Source of the DNA: Tachypleus tridentatus
Lineage: Eukaryota > Arthropoda > Merostomata > Xiphosura > Limulidae
DNA: 64,000 nucleotides
Direction of reading: 5' to 3'
Assembly (NCBI RefSeq): GCF_004210375.1
Contig: NC_134825.1
Span: 7,316,001 to 7,380,000 of the forward strand
Notes under the pieces: model-generated
Database searches by the model: none
Told to the model about the DNA's origin: nothing
What the model saw: the letters and a program-made list of their open reading frames with translations, nothing else
Made by a program: the position numbers and the translations under genes
Shown here: piece after piece, positions 1-11,600 of the stretch
How the letters are laid out: each line of letters starts with the position of its first letter
Numbering within the stretch: position 1 is the first letter of the stretch

Positions 1-51
1 ATTTAATAGCAAATTTATTCAAAACCAGGCATGAAACTAAGGTCTGTACTA

Positions 52-258
52 CAGTTACGACAAAGTGTTTGTACCCCTGCATCCTGAGTGGTTTATTGCT
101 CATAACTTAAAAAGTATCATGATTAGGCTAATAGAAGTATAGTATATTATAAATATCATACTAACACACATCTACATAAGTTGTTATGTAAATTAAACGA
201 CAAATAAACTGTTTATAAACAAATAACCAAACATAGGAGGAGCAGAAAGTGTTTGTAC
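52..258 (+). repeat. Left terminal inverted repeat of Tc1-type element
   Basis: The reverse complement of this stretch matches the right end with scattered substitutions and small indels. Copies of AAGTGTTTGTAC lie near 62 and 247, the presumed outer and inner transposase binding sites. Confidence 0.85.
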
Positions 259-435
259 AGTTCAGAATGTGTGAAGAAACTGACATTCCTATAAAAATTT
301 TGTTTAGTTTGGCAAATAAACTACATTATACCATTCCAGAACTAGACACTGGGCTCATAATTATTGGAATTTAGCCAGCAAAAAATGTACTTCCGGCAAT
401 TTAGCACTGTCTCCATCATTATCTGCTTGGTCATC

Positions 436-1419
436 ATGGCGAACAGGAAACAGTTGTCCAGTAATTAAAAAAAAACGAATTATTGTAAAATACAAGTCTC
501 GTGTGTATCTTTCCGGTATTGCTACACAACTTAATGTGCCAAAATCCACTGTTCAAAGTATAATTGCCAAGTTTAAGCTCACAGCATCAACTGCTAACCT
601 CCCTCATTCCGGACGCCCCACCAAAATTCCAGAGAGAACCAAGAGGAAGGTTTTCAGAGAAGTTATTAGGAACCCCGTTTAACTTGTAATGACATACAGA
701 AACTGGTAAGGGAAACTGGGGTTGAAATAAGCACCTCTACAGTTACGAACATGTTACGCTCTTCTGGGTTCAAAGCATGCCATCCTCGTAGAACTCCATA
801 TTTAACGCCTGTAGATAAACCCTTTACCTATTAGAAGAGTATTCTTTGGTCAGACGAAACTAAAATCGAGCTTTTCGGCCACAATGATTTTCGCAATATT
901 TTTCATAAGAAGGGGGAACGAAATCTTCCAAAGAACACCGTTCCTACAGTTAAACACTGAGGTGGCTCGATCATGCTATGGGGTTCATTCAGCTCTTTTG
1001 GTGTAGGCAGCCTTCACCACATCAACGGAATCATGAAAAAACAAGAGTACGTTGATATATTACGCACTTATATCAAGAATGATGCTTGGAACTTGCGGCT
1101 TGGGCGTCGTTGGATCTTCCAGCACGAACATGACCCTAAGCACACATCGAAATATGTGCAATCCTGGTTGCAGAGAAACCATATAAGCGTTCTGGAATGG
1201 CCATCGCAGCCACCCGATCTCAACCCAATTGAGAACGTTTGGCATGAGCTGAAGACCAGGGTTCATGAGTGTCATCTGAAAAACTTGCAAGAGTTGAAGG
1301 CCTTCTGTAAAGAAGAAAGGAAGAAAATACCAGTTGAGTACTGTCAAACCATCATGGAGGGCTATGAGGAGACATTGCACCAAGTAATTCACCTGAAAGG
1401 CTACACAACTGACCATTAA
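436..1419 (+). pseudogene. Tc1 transposase, broken (DD34E family)
   Basis: Remnant of a Tc1-type transposase. It begins at ATG 436 in the context TCATCATGGCGAACAGG. The N-terminal part shows paired helix-turn-helix DNA-binding segments (for example GIATQLNVPKSTVQSII at about 514-564 and a Thr/Lys-rich linker). The frame is broken in the poly-A run near 466-475 and again near 679, and an in-frame TGA lies at 958-960. The C-terminal catalytic half (973-1419) is open. First catalytic Asp is codon 853-855 (LWSDETK). The last Glu is codon 1231-1233 (PDLNPIENVW). The codon exactly 34 residues before that Glu, which should be the second Asp, is GAA (1126-1128; FQHEHDPKH). Both the breaks and this D-to-E change argue that no active enzyme is made. 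Confidence 0.9.
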
Positions 1420-1426
1420 AGTAGAT

Positions 1427-1633
1427 GCACAAACACTTTCTGCTCCTCCTATGTTTGGTTATTTGTATATAAACAGTTTATTTGCCATTCAATTTACATG
1501 CAAATTTATGTAGATGTGTGTTAGTATAATATTTGTAATATACTATACTTTCATTATACTAATTGTGATACTTTTTAAGTTATGAGGAAAACTACTCGCA
1601 ATGCAGGGGTACGAACACTTTCTATCATAACTG
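1427..1633 (-). repeat. Right terminal inverted repeat of Tc1-type element
   Basis: Mirror of the left end. The inner site CACAAACACTTTCTGCTCC is near 1428 and the outer site near 1608-1622. It ends AACTG against the flanking TA. Confidence 0.85.
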
Positions 1634-1659
1634 TATATAAAAACTACACTGACAAATAG

Positions 1660-1941
1660 AACACCAACATTATTTATAAAATACAATGTGATAATTGCCA
1701 TGACATCTATATTGGAAAAACAGGTAGAAAAATGGAAACCAGATTCAAAGAACATAAAAAGTCACCTTCACACGTTTTTGAACACTGCAATTCAAATAAA
1801 CACAACATAACCATAGAAAACACCCAAATAGTAAATACAGAAAGAAACATACATAAATGCAAAATTAAAGAAGCATTACTTATACAACAACTCAAGCTCA
1901 AAATAAGCCAATGCAAAGGAACACCTTTATACCTATATTAA
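1660..1941 (+). pseudogene. GIY-YIG endonuclease end of a Penelope-like element
   Basis: An open stretch of 93 residues reading IIYKIQC..C..IYIGKTGR...RFKEHKK..., followed by a His/Cys/Asn-rich tail and the motif IKEALLIQ. This is the signature of the GIY-YIG endonuclease domain that closes the polyprotein of Penelope-like retroelements: IIY for GIY, YIG intact, Arg and His in RFKEH. The reverse transcriptase that should precede it is missing, apart from perhaps the 50 bases left of the Tc1 insertion. A TAG at 1657-1659 closes the frame upstream. It is a 3' fragment, not a host gene. Confidence 0.8.
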
Positions 1942-2051
1942 TAAATATATCCAACATCTAAGCACACTGCCTTCTACCTTCCTTCATTCAATTACACAAC
2001 TGCCTTCAAACATGTGGTCAACTATTGGTCAGTAACACCTTTATTTGTGAA

Positions 2052-2083
2052 CCTAATGATGACCAAAGAAGGTCGAAACGTTG
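2052..2083 (+). ncRNA. Hammerhead-like core in Penelope-type 3' end
   Basis: CCTAATGATGACC-AAAGAA-GGTCGAAACG resembles a hammerhead ribozyme core: CTRATGA box, hairpin GACC/GGTC as stem II, then GAAAC. Minimal hammerheads are known in Penelope-like elements. Here the CTGATGA box has G replaced by A, one extra base precedes stem II, and I could not confirm the outer stems, so catalysis is unlikely for this copy. Confidence 0.4.
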
Positions 2084-2139
2084 TTTGCTCCTCTATATAG
2101 TGTTTTCTCTACCCATACCAGCAGTTTTTACATATATAA

Positions 2140-2290
2140 CTGATACAAGATTACTGCAGTTGGCAGGGAAGAATTTATCAGTATGCTAAGATAAGTGGTA
2201 AATAAGAGTTGGTACAATGATACAAGATGACTGTAGTTGGCAGGGTAGAGTTAAACAGCATATTAGAATAGCTGGTCAGGAAGAGCTGGT
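2140..2290 (+). repeat. Imperfect tandem duplication, unit about 80 bp
   Basis: Two diverged copies of a segment starting TGATACAAGATKACTG and containing GTTGGCAGGG occur back to back. No coding potential seen. It lies in the last intron visible of the TMBIM4-like gene. Confidence 0.55.
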
Positions 2291-2574
2291 CAAAATGTTG
2301 AATTGTCTTGTATTAAAGAGTGAGAACAATATGTTAAAATAGTTTTCATACAAAACACCACCATATGTATTTAAAGCTAAGTTCACAAATGTTATAAATA
2401 TAAATCATATTCTCCAACTGTATGTTTCAACTTTATTTGTTGCTTCAACATGTGTTACAGAAAACATTTAATTATGTAAGTTATTATTGAAGGTCTGAAA
2501 TACAAAGTGTTAAAGTTAAACTTCCAAAACCCAGTGTAAACAGACAGTAGACAGTTTTGATTTAAACCACTTAC

Positions 2575-2680
2575 AAAAGCAGTTAAAAGAATGTAGTTTA
2601 ATGGAGTCTGTCGGCTCTTCATCATCAGAGCTACAAGTAGAACCAGAGACAGCAGGAAAGCAACAGTCAACATCCAGTCA
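2575..2680 (-). CDS. TMBIM4: TMBIM4-like coding exon 3
   Basis: Acceptor ATTTCCTAG|T completes an Asn codon, then DWMLTVAFLLSLVLLVAL (second membrane helix), MMKSRQTPLN and YILLTAF. Donor TTTT|GTAAGT is near-consensus and phase 0, so another coding exon must follow to the left. Confidence 0.88.
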
Positions 2681-5600
2681 CTAGGAAATAAGTTACACAT
2701 GAAAACTTGTTTACAAATAATAATCACTATGCACATCTTTTGTGTTTTAAGATCAAAAGCGTAAATAATTTGTTGTTTACAGAAATTCCAGCAGGACAAT
2801 TCTTACATCAAATACAGGGAAGAACCAGAGCAGTAACTGTGTAAGACTTTAAATGTAAATCTTATTCAAGAACATGACCAGCATTATTCATACTTCTGTG
2901 AAAATTATTAAACAGTTCCATAAATATTTGTACTGCCATAAACCTACACAGTCCTCCAAATGTAAAAGATTCAGAATTGGGTTTATTTTTTATGAACATA
3001 CTAACCATAGTGATAAAATATTTTAAGTTTAGTTTATATGAACACACTAACTATAGTGATAAAAAACTTAAGTTTAGTTTTTATGAACACACTAACTGTA
3101 GTGACAAAATACCTAAGTTTAGTTTTTATGAACACACTAACTATAGTGACAAAATACTTAAGTTTAGTTTTTATGAACACACTAACTGTGGTGATAAAAA
3201 ATCCTAAGTTTAGTTTTTATGAACACACTAACTGTAGTGACAAAATACTAAACAATATCTTAACTCAATTTTTTCTTAATTCCTGTTTTAATACAAAATT
3301 ATTTAAGTAGAAAGATCAAAAGTGTTTGGTGTTGTGAAAAACCTGACCTGACAATAAAAATATCAGTAATTTAATTAATAAACTATAACAAAAGAGAAAA
3401 TTACATACTGAATTTTATGTTAAAAAATCATTATGTTTGTATAAGCAAAATTAAACCAACTGTTATTACTGTACATTGACTTCCAGCCAAATGCACATTG
3501 TTGAGTTATTAAATTTTGCCCAGTAATACAAATGTGTATAACTGGTTTCCTTAATAAAATACAAGAAATGTCACAGTAACTTAAGCTTTCACTAATTTAT
3601 ACAGCATAAAATAGATGTTTGTGTATGTGTATCTATATATATATGTATTGTGTGTGTGTGTGTAGACACACATTATTCTTCAGGTTATTTCTATTAATTT
3701 AAAACATTTATATGCAAAAACGGCTCGTTTGGGTTGAGAAAATATTTTACATAGAAAGTCGAACGTTGTTAAGAGCGAACAACATTTCGACCTTCTATGT
3801 AAAATATTTTCTCAACCCAAACGAGCCGTTTTTGCATATAAATTTCTCAACAAGTGGGTTTCTCGACATCACTGAATTTAAAACATATATTTTACTAAAC
3901 TCTACTAATATGGGTTCAGTCAATTCAACAGAGTTTGTGACCACAAAGTAATCATCAAAGTTTTCATACTATAATTTTATATGTTTTGTATATCTTCATC
4001 AAATCTTCCAGTAAACATTACAGGAAGTTCATACATAAAAAAAATCACATATTTAATAAAGTATCTTTAATAAACACTTGTCATTGAACTTAAGAAATCA
4101 GTGTTGACTGCTCTAAATGCAAAGTGATTTTCATGTTGATATTAAAAATACTTTTCTTTATTTGAAAATTGTGAAATTTCAATTCTGTAGTTTTTAGAAA
4201 CCTCCTAGATAAATATTAAACAGTTTTCAATAAAACTCTATATTTTATCTGTTACTTCTCAACCCTAACTCTCTACCCAGTTAGTTAATTTAAATGACCT
4301 AATAACCACTACAAAATTTGGAATAAATATAACTTACTTTTCTTTATACAGTGACTGCAGATTGTAACATGGAACTACAATTTTTTATCCTAATTAGTGT
4401 AAAACTCCTAATTATCTACATCTGTTTCTAATTAATACTTTTGTTTTACTACCCTTTATGCTATGTATATCCAATACTTTGCCACATGAGTTGTTAGTCA
4501 CTCAGTGAATGGGTAAATTGTTCCAATGTATTGAATTAAATAACACACAAGTTTCTTACCTCATCAAGAATTTGTTTTCATTATCTCACCTAATCTAACC
4601 ATATCTGACCTAATCATTGGTTAATTTTTTCATTTTAGATAATTTTAGAATAAAATATTTACATGGAAAATAAGAAATTTAACAGTTTCCTAAACTGTAA
4701 ATATATTTACAATAATACTTACCTTAGATGACAATACAATTATTCTTCAATGTCAGCTTTGTCTATCTAAGTGTTGGTTTCCCATACTCCAGTATTTAAT
4801 ACCATATATTTACAATAATACTTTACCTTACAATTATTCTTCACGTCATTTGTCTATCAAGTGTTGGTTTCCATACAGTATTTAATACCATATATTTACT
4901 TCAATACAATTATTCTTCAACGTCAGCTTTGTCTATCTAAGTGTTGGTTTCCCATACTCCAGTATTTGATACCCTACTTAATTGCTTTTGGCAATATCTA
5001 ATTTACATATGTCTCAACATAAAAATATCAACTGTCATAGATAAAAATATTAACATTATATAAGCACTTCAGTGAGATAACTTTTTATAGACTTACACTA
5101 GCTCTCAAAGCTGGAGTGTCAGTAGATTTAAGTATTATTGAAAATACATTTTTAATTTAGTAAAATGTTAATTCACAAAACATACTTATAATGTACTAAC
5201 ACTATAGCTAGAGTCCCCTATTGAGAAGATAAAGGGGTCAGTGCAGGCATGACTCATACAGAAATCATTTGGATCAAACTGTTGGGAAACAATAATACAA
5301 CTGGAATAGGTATGCTCATCATCCTGAACTGAGTTCCTGTATCAGGGATGGAATAGAACATGAGTAATCATCATTATAGGCTAGACCCAACAAGATAGTC
5401 AAGGCTCAACAACTCAGGGTTGAAATTAAGGGGTCTTAGTCCCTATATCTCATGGTGAGAAGGCCCATTGGACAGCAATGTCATAAATACACACACACAC
5501 ACTTTTGACTGGATTCCAACCTGTAGTCATACAGTGATGTATCTCACACCACTGGAATAATGACGAGAAAGTAAGTAATGGTGAAGTGTACAAGCTGTAT

Positions 5601-8600
5601 CCTCTACCCGAAGAAGTCCAAAAAGCAACACCTCAGGTTTGGTATGATGGGATTACATATGGTATATTCAACCAAAGGAACAAAACACATCAAGTCTGTA
5701 ATTATGAGCATCCATTTTCACTCCCCAACAAGGTATTTCACTTGCCCCTGAAATTATTAATTGAACATGGAACATCTGCTCACCAAGAGCCTAGGATGGG
5801 GTCACTATGCAATCAATATTGATCAAAGAGGAAACATACACCCTATCCCCCAACAAAATAGATTTGTGTCAAATCTGAACCAGAATTATGAGTAGGTTCC
5901 CATGGAAGCTGGTGCCACTCCTACTGGTATCTGGAGAAAACAACCAAAATAGAACCTCCAACTCTGCCTTCTTCTCCAGGAGTGAAAGAACACACTATAA
6001 CACTCTGGAAGAAAAGTATGTTGGGGAGCCCCAAGGAACATTGCTCTGGAAACAGTGTAAATGATGAACCAAGTTCCCTAAATTTTTGAAAGCAAACCAA
6101 CCCTGATTTATTCAATCTGATGAGCAACAGAGACAGGCAGAATCCTCTTTAGCTCTACTTATGAAAGTTCATGAGTGCCAGCCCATGACAATATGATGAA
6201 GTAGGCCTTCACTCCAGTGAGTTCACATTATTTTAGTGCAAGAGAACCATGAAAATGCTTCAAAGCATCAGAAAAGTGAGCTAAATACACATATTAATGG
6301 CTCTTACATATAACAATCTTTATCTGGTTAAAAATATTAACACTATAGATTTTATAACTCTACATATTACAGAAATTATTACACTTTTAAGTGTAATATA
6401 CATTGTTAAAGTTGTATCTCTGTTAAAACTTCTAATCAACAGGTCTTGTGTTTCTGTATGTAGTTATTAAAATATAATTAAGTGATTCATACTTTTCACT
6501 GATGTAAAATCTCACAGTTGGAGTAAACAAGGCAATGGAGGCAATCATAACTGTCAGAAGAAGCTGCACACTTAAGATTCCATACACTTTCCTTAAAAAA
6601 CCTATGAAAAAGAAATATGAAATAATACTAATAATCATCTTAAAACAAATTTTAGACTGAACGGTATGAAGTGAAAGTTAACGTTTTTCTCAACTGAAAA
6701 CCTGTATCACAAATAGAGACTTATCTCTCTGCTCCACAAGGAGAGCTATTATCTTACATGAAACTGCCATGACAATTCCTGCACACACCACAAAATGTGA
6801 ACAAACCATCACCTCTACATGTATTGAGTCAACCAATGACAGTCAGTTAATGCTGTGGTCTTCCATCAGCAGGTGAACATTATGACCTCCATGCACAGTA
6901 CACCTAATATGCCAATAACCTCTGCATCATTTAAGAGCTAGAACACCACAATTACAAACAGTTCCTTTCTACAACATCAACAGAAAGGAAAAGTCCATGA
7001 GATGTGACATCTATGACAACATGGGTTATCTAGTGGTGAGAGACTGCATGCTTCTCAAGCAAAAAATACTCAATTTGTTGTCATGTATTTATTTATATAT
7101 TACATTTACACCAAACAGTGAAGGATATCATGGTAATTTACTGACAATAGAAACATGGCACATGTTGTGTGGAACATCTAGTGTGGTTGTGCCTAATCAG
7201 TTTTTAATCTGGGAAGAAGCACCATTCTATAGAGGAAACATCCCTATTGGCTTGGATAGTAAGGATTTTCCCACATCTACAAAAAAAAAACATATAGGAA
7301 GAATACATATTGTGTATAATATAAAAGCACAATGTTGCAAGGAACATTTAGTGTGGTTGTGCCTAATCAGTCTTTAATCTGGGAAGAAGCATCATTCTAT
7401 AGAGGAAACATTCCCAGTGGCTTGGATAGTAAGGATTTTCCCACGTCTACAGCATGCATGAATCAGGTATAGGGATAGGACTACAAGTGATGCTGCCTGT
7501 TTTTTGTTCTTATTGTAAAAGGTGCAAAAACAGGTATATTAGTTATAATGACATTACAAAAGCATTATTTCAGAAAACCCAATCTAAATCATCTCAACAG
7601 TGGGACACTGAACAGAGAGAAATGTAGTTAATGTTTTTCCTTCTCTCCTGTTCAATGTTACTTATGGTAAGTGTTTTCTCTGAAGCAATGCTAGCCACAA
7701 AGCAGGTTTTAATAGTGCCAAATATAAGAACCTTAAGGTGTAGTTCTTCAGGTAACATTTCATCTAGTAAGTCTTATCTTTTCCTATTTATGTATTTTTG
7801 TTGAGAAACTTGTAATGTGTTGGAATGTATACAAAAATCATGGTGAACATAATGAGGTGGCATGAAATGTGACAACATAAAGAAGGCCGAGAAACAAATG
7901 AGACAAAACAACAGTCTCTAGGTAAACTGGAAGGTAACAAAAACTGGAGGCATATTAAACATCCCATGATGTAAACAATTAAAGATTAATGTATTAGATG
8001 TAGTCCACTTACTAGTCAGCAAGTTCTTCTCCAAAGGCTAATGCAAGAAAGCATATGGTTAGATTCATCCACAACATACATAACACAGGTGATATTGTAA
8101 GCAAGACCAGTTAAAACTTCACTAAAAAGGATTGGCTGAATTGGTCAAGTTTGTGAATCTAGATTGATCTTTATGATTTCCATACTATAACTTCTAATAT
8201 GTTTTGTGTATCTTTTGAAATTTTATATATATTTACAGTAAGAATTAAAAGTATTTTAACATACAAAGAATCAGAATATATGGACTCAAAGTGAAAAATG
8301 ATTTTCACGTAGATTAAGTTCTTTTCATTTGTCAAATTTAATTTGTTGTGTCTCTGAAACTTTCTAATTATATTTCAAACTTTGTTTTCCATCAGTTAAT
8401 CTATATATTCTATCTCTCACTTTCTCTACCCAAGCTCCATACAAAGTTGGTAAATTTGGCCAACCTTGTAATTATCACAAAAAAAAAAAAAAGAGATAAA
8501 TCTAATTATCCACTTTTTCTTTCTAGAATGGTTTCAACTTGTAATATGAAACTACAGTTGTTTATACTTATATTTTACTGTTCTATTGCCCTTTGAATCA

Positions 8601-11600
8601 TTTCTAACAAATAATTCTACTGCATGTTGCAAATCAGTAATAAGTAATTTTTGTTACATTTTGGAGGATACCCAGGAAGCAAATGTCACTACTCTCATAC
8701 TAGAGGAAATTCAGGATTTTTTTGTACTGATTCATAATAAATTTTAAAACTTAAAACTTATATCAAAATTTGGATTATTAGCTACATTTTGATGCCAAAT
8801 ATATTCATACAGCACTATAATAAAGCATTTTATATAAATTTTTAATGTAACTCAGTAAAGTATTTTAAACATGATGGATGGCTGTATGGAAAGAGATCAA
8901 GTGGAAGAGAACAAGTCCATAGAAAAGGCAATTTGCCTTAGTAAGAATAAGCAATGATGATTTCAACAAATGAGCAATCTGAGAAGAATGGCAACAGATA
9001 GTGTGTCCAGAACATAAAAAAGCCATAAGAGCCAGAACAATCACACAATGTTGAAATAAGGGGAAATAGATTGGATAAAACCTTCAATCATCAAGAAAAG
9101 AATGAATGAGAAACAGCATTAATTGGTCCTCATAAGTGAGAGTAAGTAATGTGTGAAAGGCATAAATATCTGAATGACAATAACCATAAGAAAGAAGTAG
9201 AAAGTAGAGAAAAATGATAAGAGTAAACAGAAGGTAACAATTCAAGAGTGGTATGTAAAAACCTAGAGAAGTGCATAAAGATCCCAATACAAAGATGAAT
9301 TGAATGAGGAGGACAAAGGGAAGGAATTATTGCCTGACAGAAGTTGGAAGATCAGACTGAGAAAGTAATTCAACCTAAACTGAGAAAAAAGAAGAAAGTG
9401 ATTCAGAAATGACAAATCAATGACAGGGCACCAAATCTTAAACTTAAGGGATTACATAAAGACAGGAATAAAAGACCTAAGTGACATGGGAGACCAGTTC
9501 TATGTCTCTCACTAACGAAAAGAAAACATAAAATCATATAGATCATGAAGGGCACAGAGGATCATTATTCTCTTTCCTTTTCTCTTATTAACAACTGGGA
9601 AAAAATTGAGAACCCCAGGGTTACTGCAAAAGGAAGAACACTGAATGAGATAAGTGAGCACCAATAAGACAAGAGCCCAATATCAGTATCAGAGAAGATT
9701 CAACACTGAAAGCTGCAATAACTAAACATACAAGAGTGGGAACAATGAAGAGAAGAATGAGAACAAGGAACAATCCAAAGGATGGGTAGACCAGTGAGTC
9801 AGAAATCAAGGAAACAAAAGAAGATTGCAGATGAGCAAGCTAATTCCAATATATTTCAAGGAGTTTGGAACACCCCTAATATCAGGACTTAAACAAATGA
9901 GTAAGATGAAGATCCTGCACACAGAAAGAAGGGAAGACAACATCTCACTGAGAAGAGCCCAAAAATGAAATCATGTCAAAATAGAGGTAGGATATAAATA
10001 AATGGAAACCAAAATGACCAACAATGGAGAATAGACATATCCACAAAAACTAATGAGGTTATAATAAAGACCTTTAATAAGGAGATTAAGGGCAAATATA
10101 GAATAAAGGAGAAGGGTAAAGGTAAAAAAAAATAATAGATAACTAGAAAGAAAGCCAAATCAGGAAAATGAGGAGCACTCCAGGCAGAAAGAAAGAGCAC
10201 AATAGATTAAGGATAAAAAAATATTAAAGGGTAATGAACTGAGACCACAGCAAAGGAGTCACAAAGATAAGAAAACATGGAATTGGGATAGAATGCACAA
10301 AAATTAAAGTAACCAATAAAACTGATATAAATGTACAAAAGATAGAATATAATATACTTCATTCAAGAGCATAGAAAAGAGGAAAGGAAAAAAGCAACCA
10401 GCTCTTTATAAGGAAGAAAAGAGCCAAAACAAAGGCCAAGGGTGGAAGAGTTGGCCAAAATTGTCAACAGGTGAGACAAGCTCCACTAAAGAAAAAGAAA
10501 CAAGTGACTTGGGACATAAAGAGAAGCATAAATAAGGGAACCAACCATCTGTTGCATGAAAGCTAGAACATCATCAATTAACTTGTTGGTACACTATCAT
10601 TCAACACAGCTGAACATAATTATGCATTTTATCAAGGAGTGAAATCCAAGGCCTATCATACATAAGAGAGTGTGTGTGTATGTAGTACTTTACTAAGTGA
10701 CCTAAAGGGATAACAACTGCATGACAGATAAAGTACCAGTTACCACTGATGAAGGGATAACAACTGCATGACAGATAAAGTACCAGTTACCACTGATGAA
10801 GGGATAACAGCTGCATGACAGATAAAGTACCAGTTACCACTGAGAGAGTTTGAGAAAATATGCTTTGAAAGTAGTAATTCAGACTCAATACTAAGGTGAC
10901 AAGACACTCAAAAATAATAAGGAAAATTTATGTTTGAACACAGCAATGCCAATGGGAAAAAATGAGACTGGTCATGTGCTATTCTACATGGAGGTCATGT
11001 TGTTTTCATGTCATGTCAAAGGTTGAAGACCATACAAAGATTTGTGGAAAAAGGAGTTTGTTCAAGACTTATGGCATGTGTAGGTACTTTGACTTGATGC
11101 AAGATAACAGTTCTTAATGGTGCAAAAAGGTACTGTTTCTGATACCATGTTTAAAACATAAAGTATTCAAGTCGGCAGTTATTAATCACAGAAGTGATGC
11201 AACTGTTCCATACTAAAAATGGAGTTTCTAGTATCTGTTCTATAATTAAAGGTATTATTTCTATACCTGATCAGCTATTAAATGAATGCTACTGTCAACT
11301 AAAACAGAAGTTCAATCATTAACAGAAAGCAACTAGCTAAACCCATTTACAACTGTAAGAAATAAATAGTTATATACATATAGTTCTGAAAAACAATAAC
11401 TGGACTTTATTTCATTAGAATAACAAACTGACTCCTCACATGGTTATGTAATACAAATGACATTATGACATTTATCTTGTAAATACAGCAATAAAACAAA
11501 CCACTTTGATAGTATACCAGTACAGTTACAATGATAAAAAAATGAAATGACTTTGAAATGTACCTGATTTGGGGTAATGGTAAAAACATTTGAGCTAACC

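Larger units (their letters stand above)
52..1633 (+). mobile_element. Tc1-type DNA transposon, inactive, with IR/DR ends
   Basis: A complete but dead Tc1/mariner-superfamily element of about 1.6 kb. It is flanked by TA at both sides (50-51 and 1634-1635), the classical target duplication, and both ends start CAGTTAYGA. The terminal inverted repeats are long, about 207 bp (52-258 and 1427-1633). Each carries the motif AAGTGTTTGTAC at its outer and its inner edge, the IR/DR arrangement in which transposase binds two direct repeats per end. The interior holds a broken transposase in plus orientation. The element sits directly upstream of a Penelope-like GIY-YIG reading frame, so it probably inserted into that element. 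Confidence 0.92.
1636..2130 (+). mobile_element. 3' end of Penelope-like retroelement
   Basis: GIY-YIG coding tail followed by about 190 bases of non-coding 3' sequence. That tail contains GATGACC-loop-GGTCGAAACG, a motif that recurs at 18.7 kb and in weaker form at 24.35 kb. Bases 1-50 may be upstream coding sequence of the same copy, split off by the Tc1-type transposon. Confidence 0.7.

Noticed and set aside
1060..1416. 118-codon minus-strand frame
   Set aside because: Antisense shadow of the Tc1 transposase catalytic half.
1..2574. A fourth TMBIM4-like exon left of exon 3
   Set aside because: I looked on the minus strand for the next membrane-helix exon and found only transposon and repeat sequence; it is presumably outside the window.
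5586..5822. 78-codon frame MYKLYPLPEE...
   Set aside because: Not recognisable, lies within an intron of the TMBIM4-like gene, and no splice or repeat partner was found. Left as unassigned rather than called a gene.
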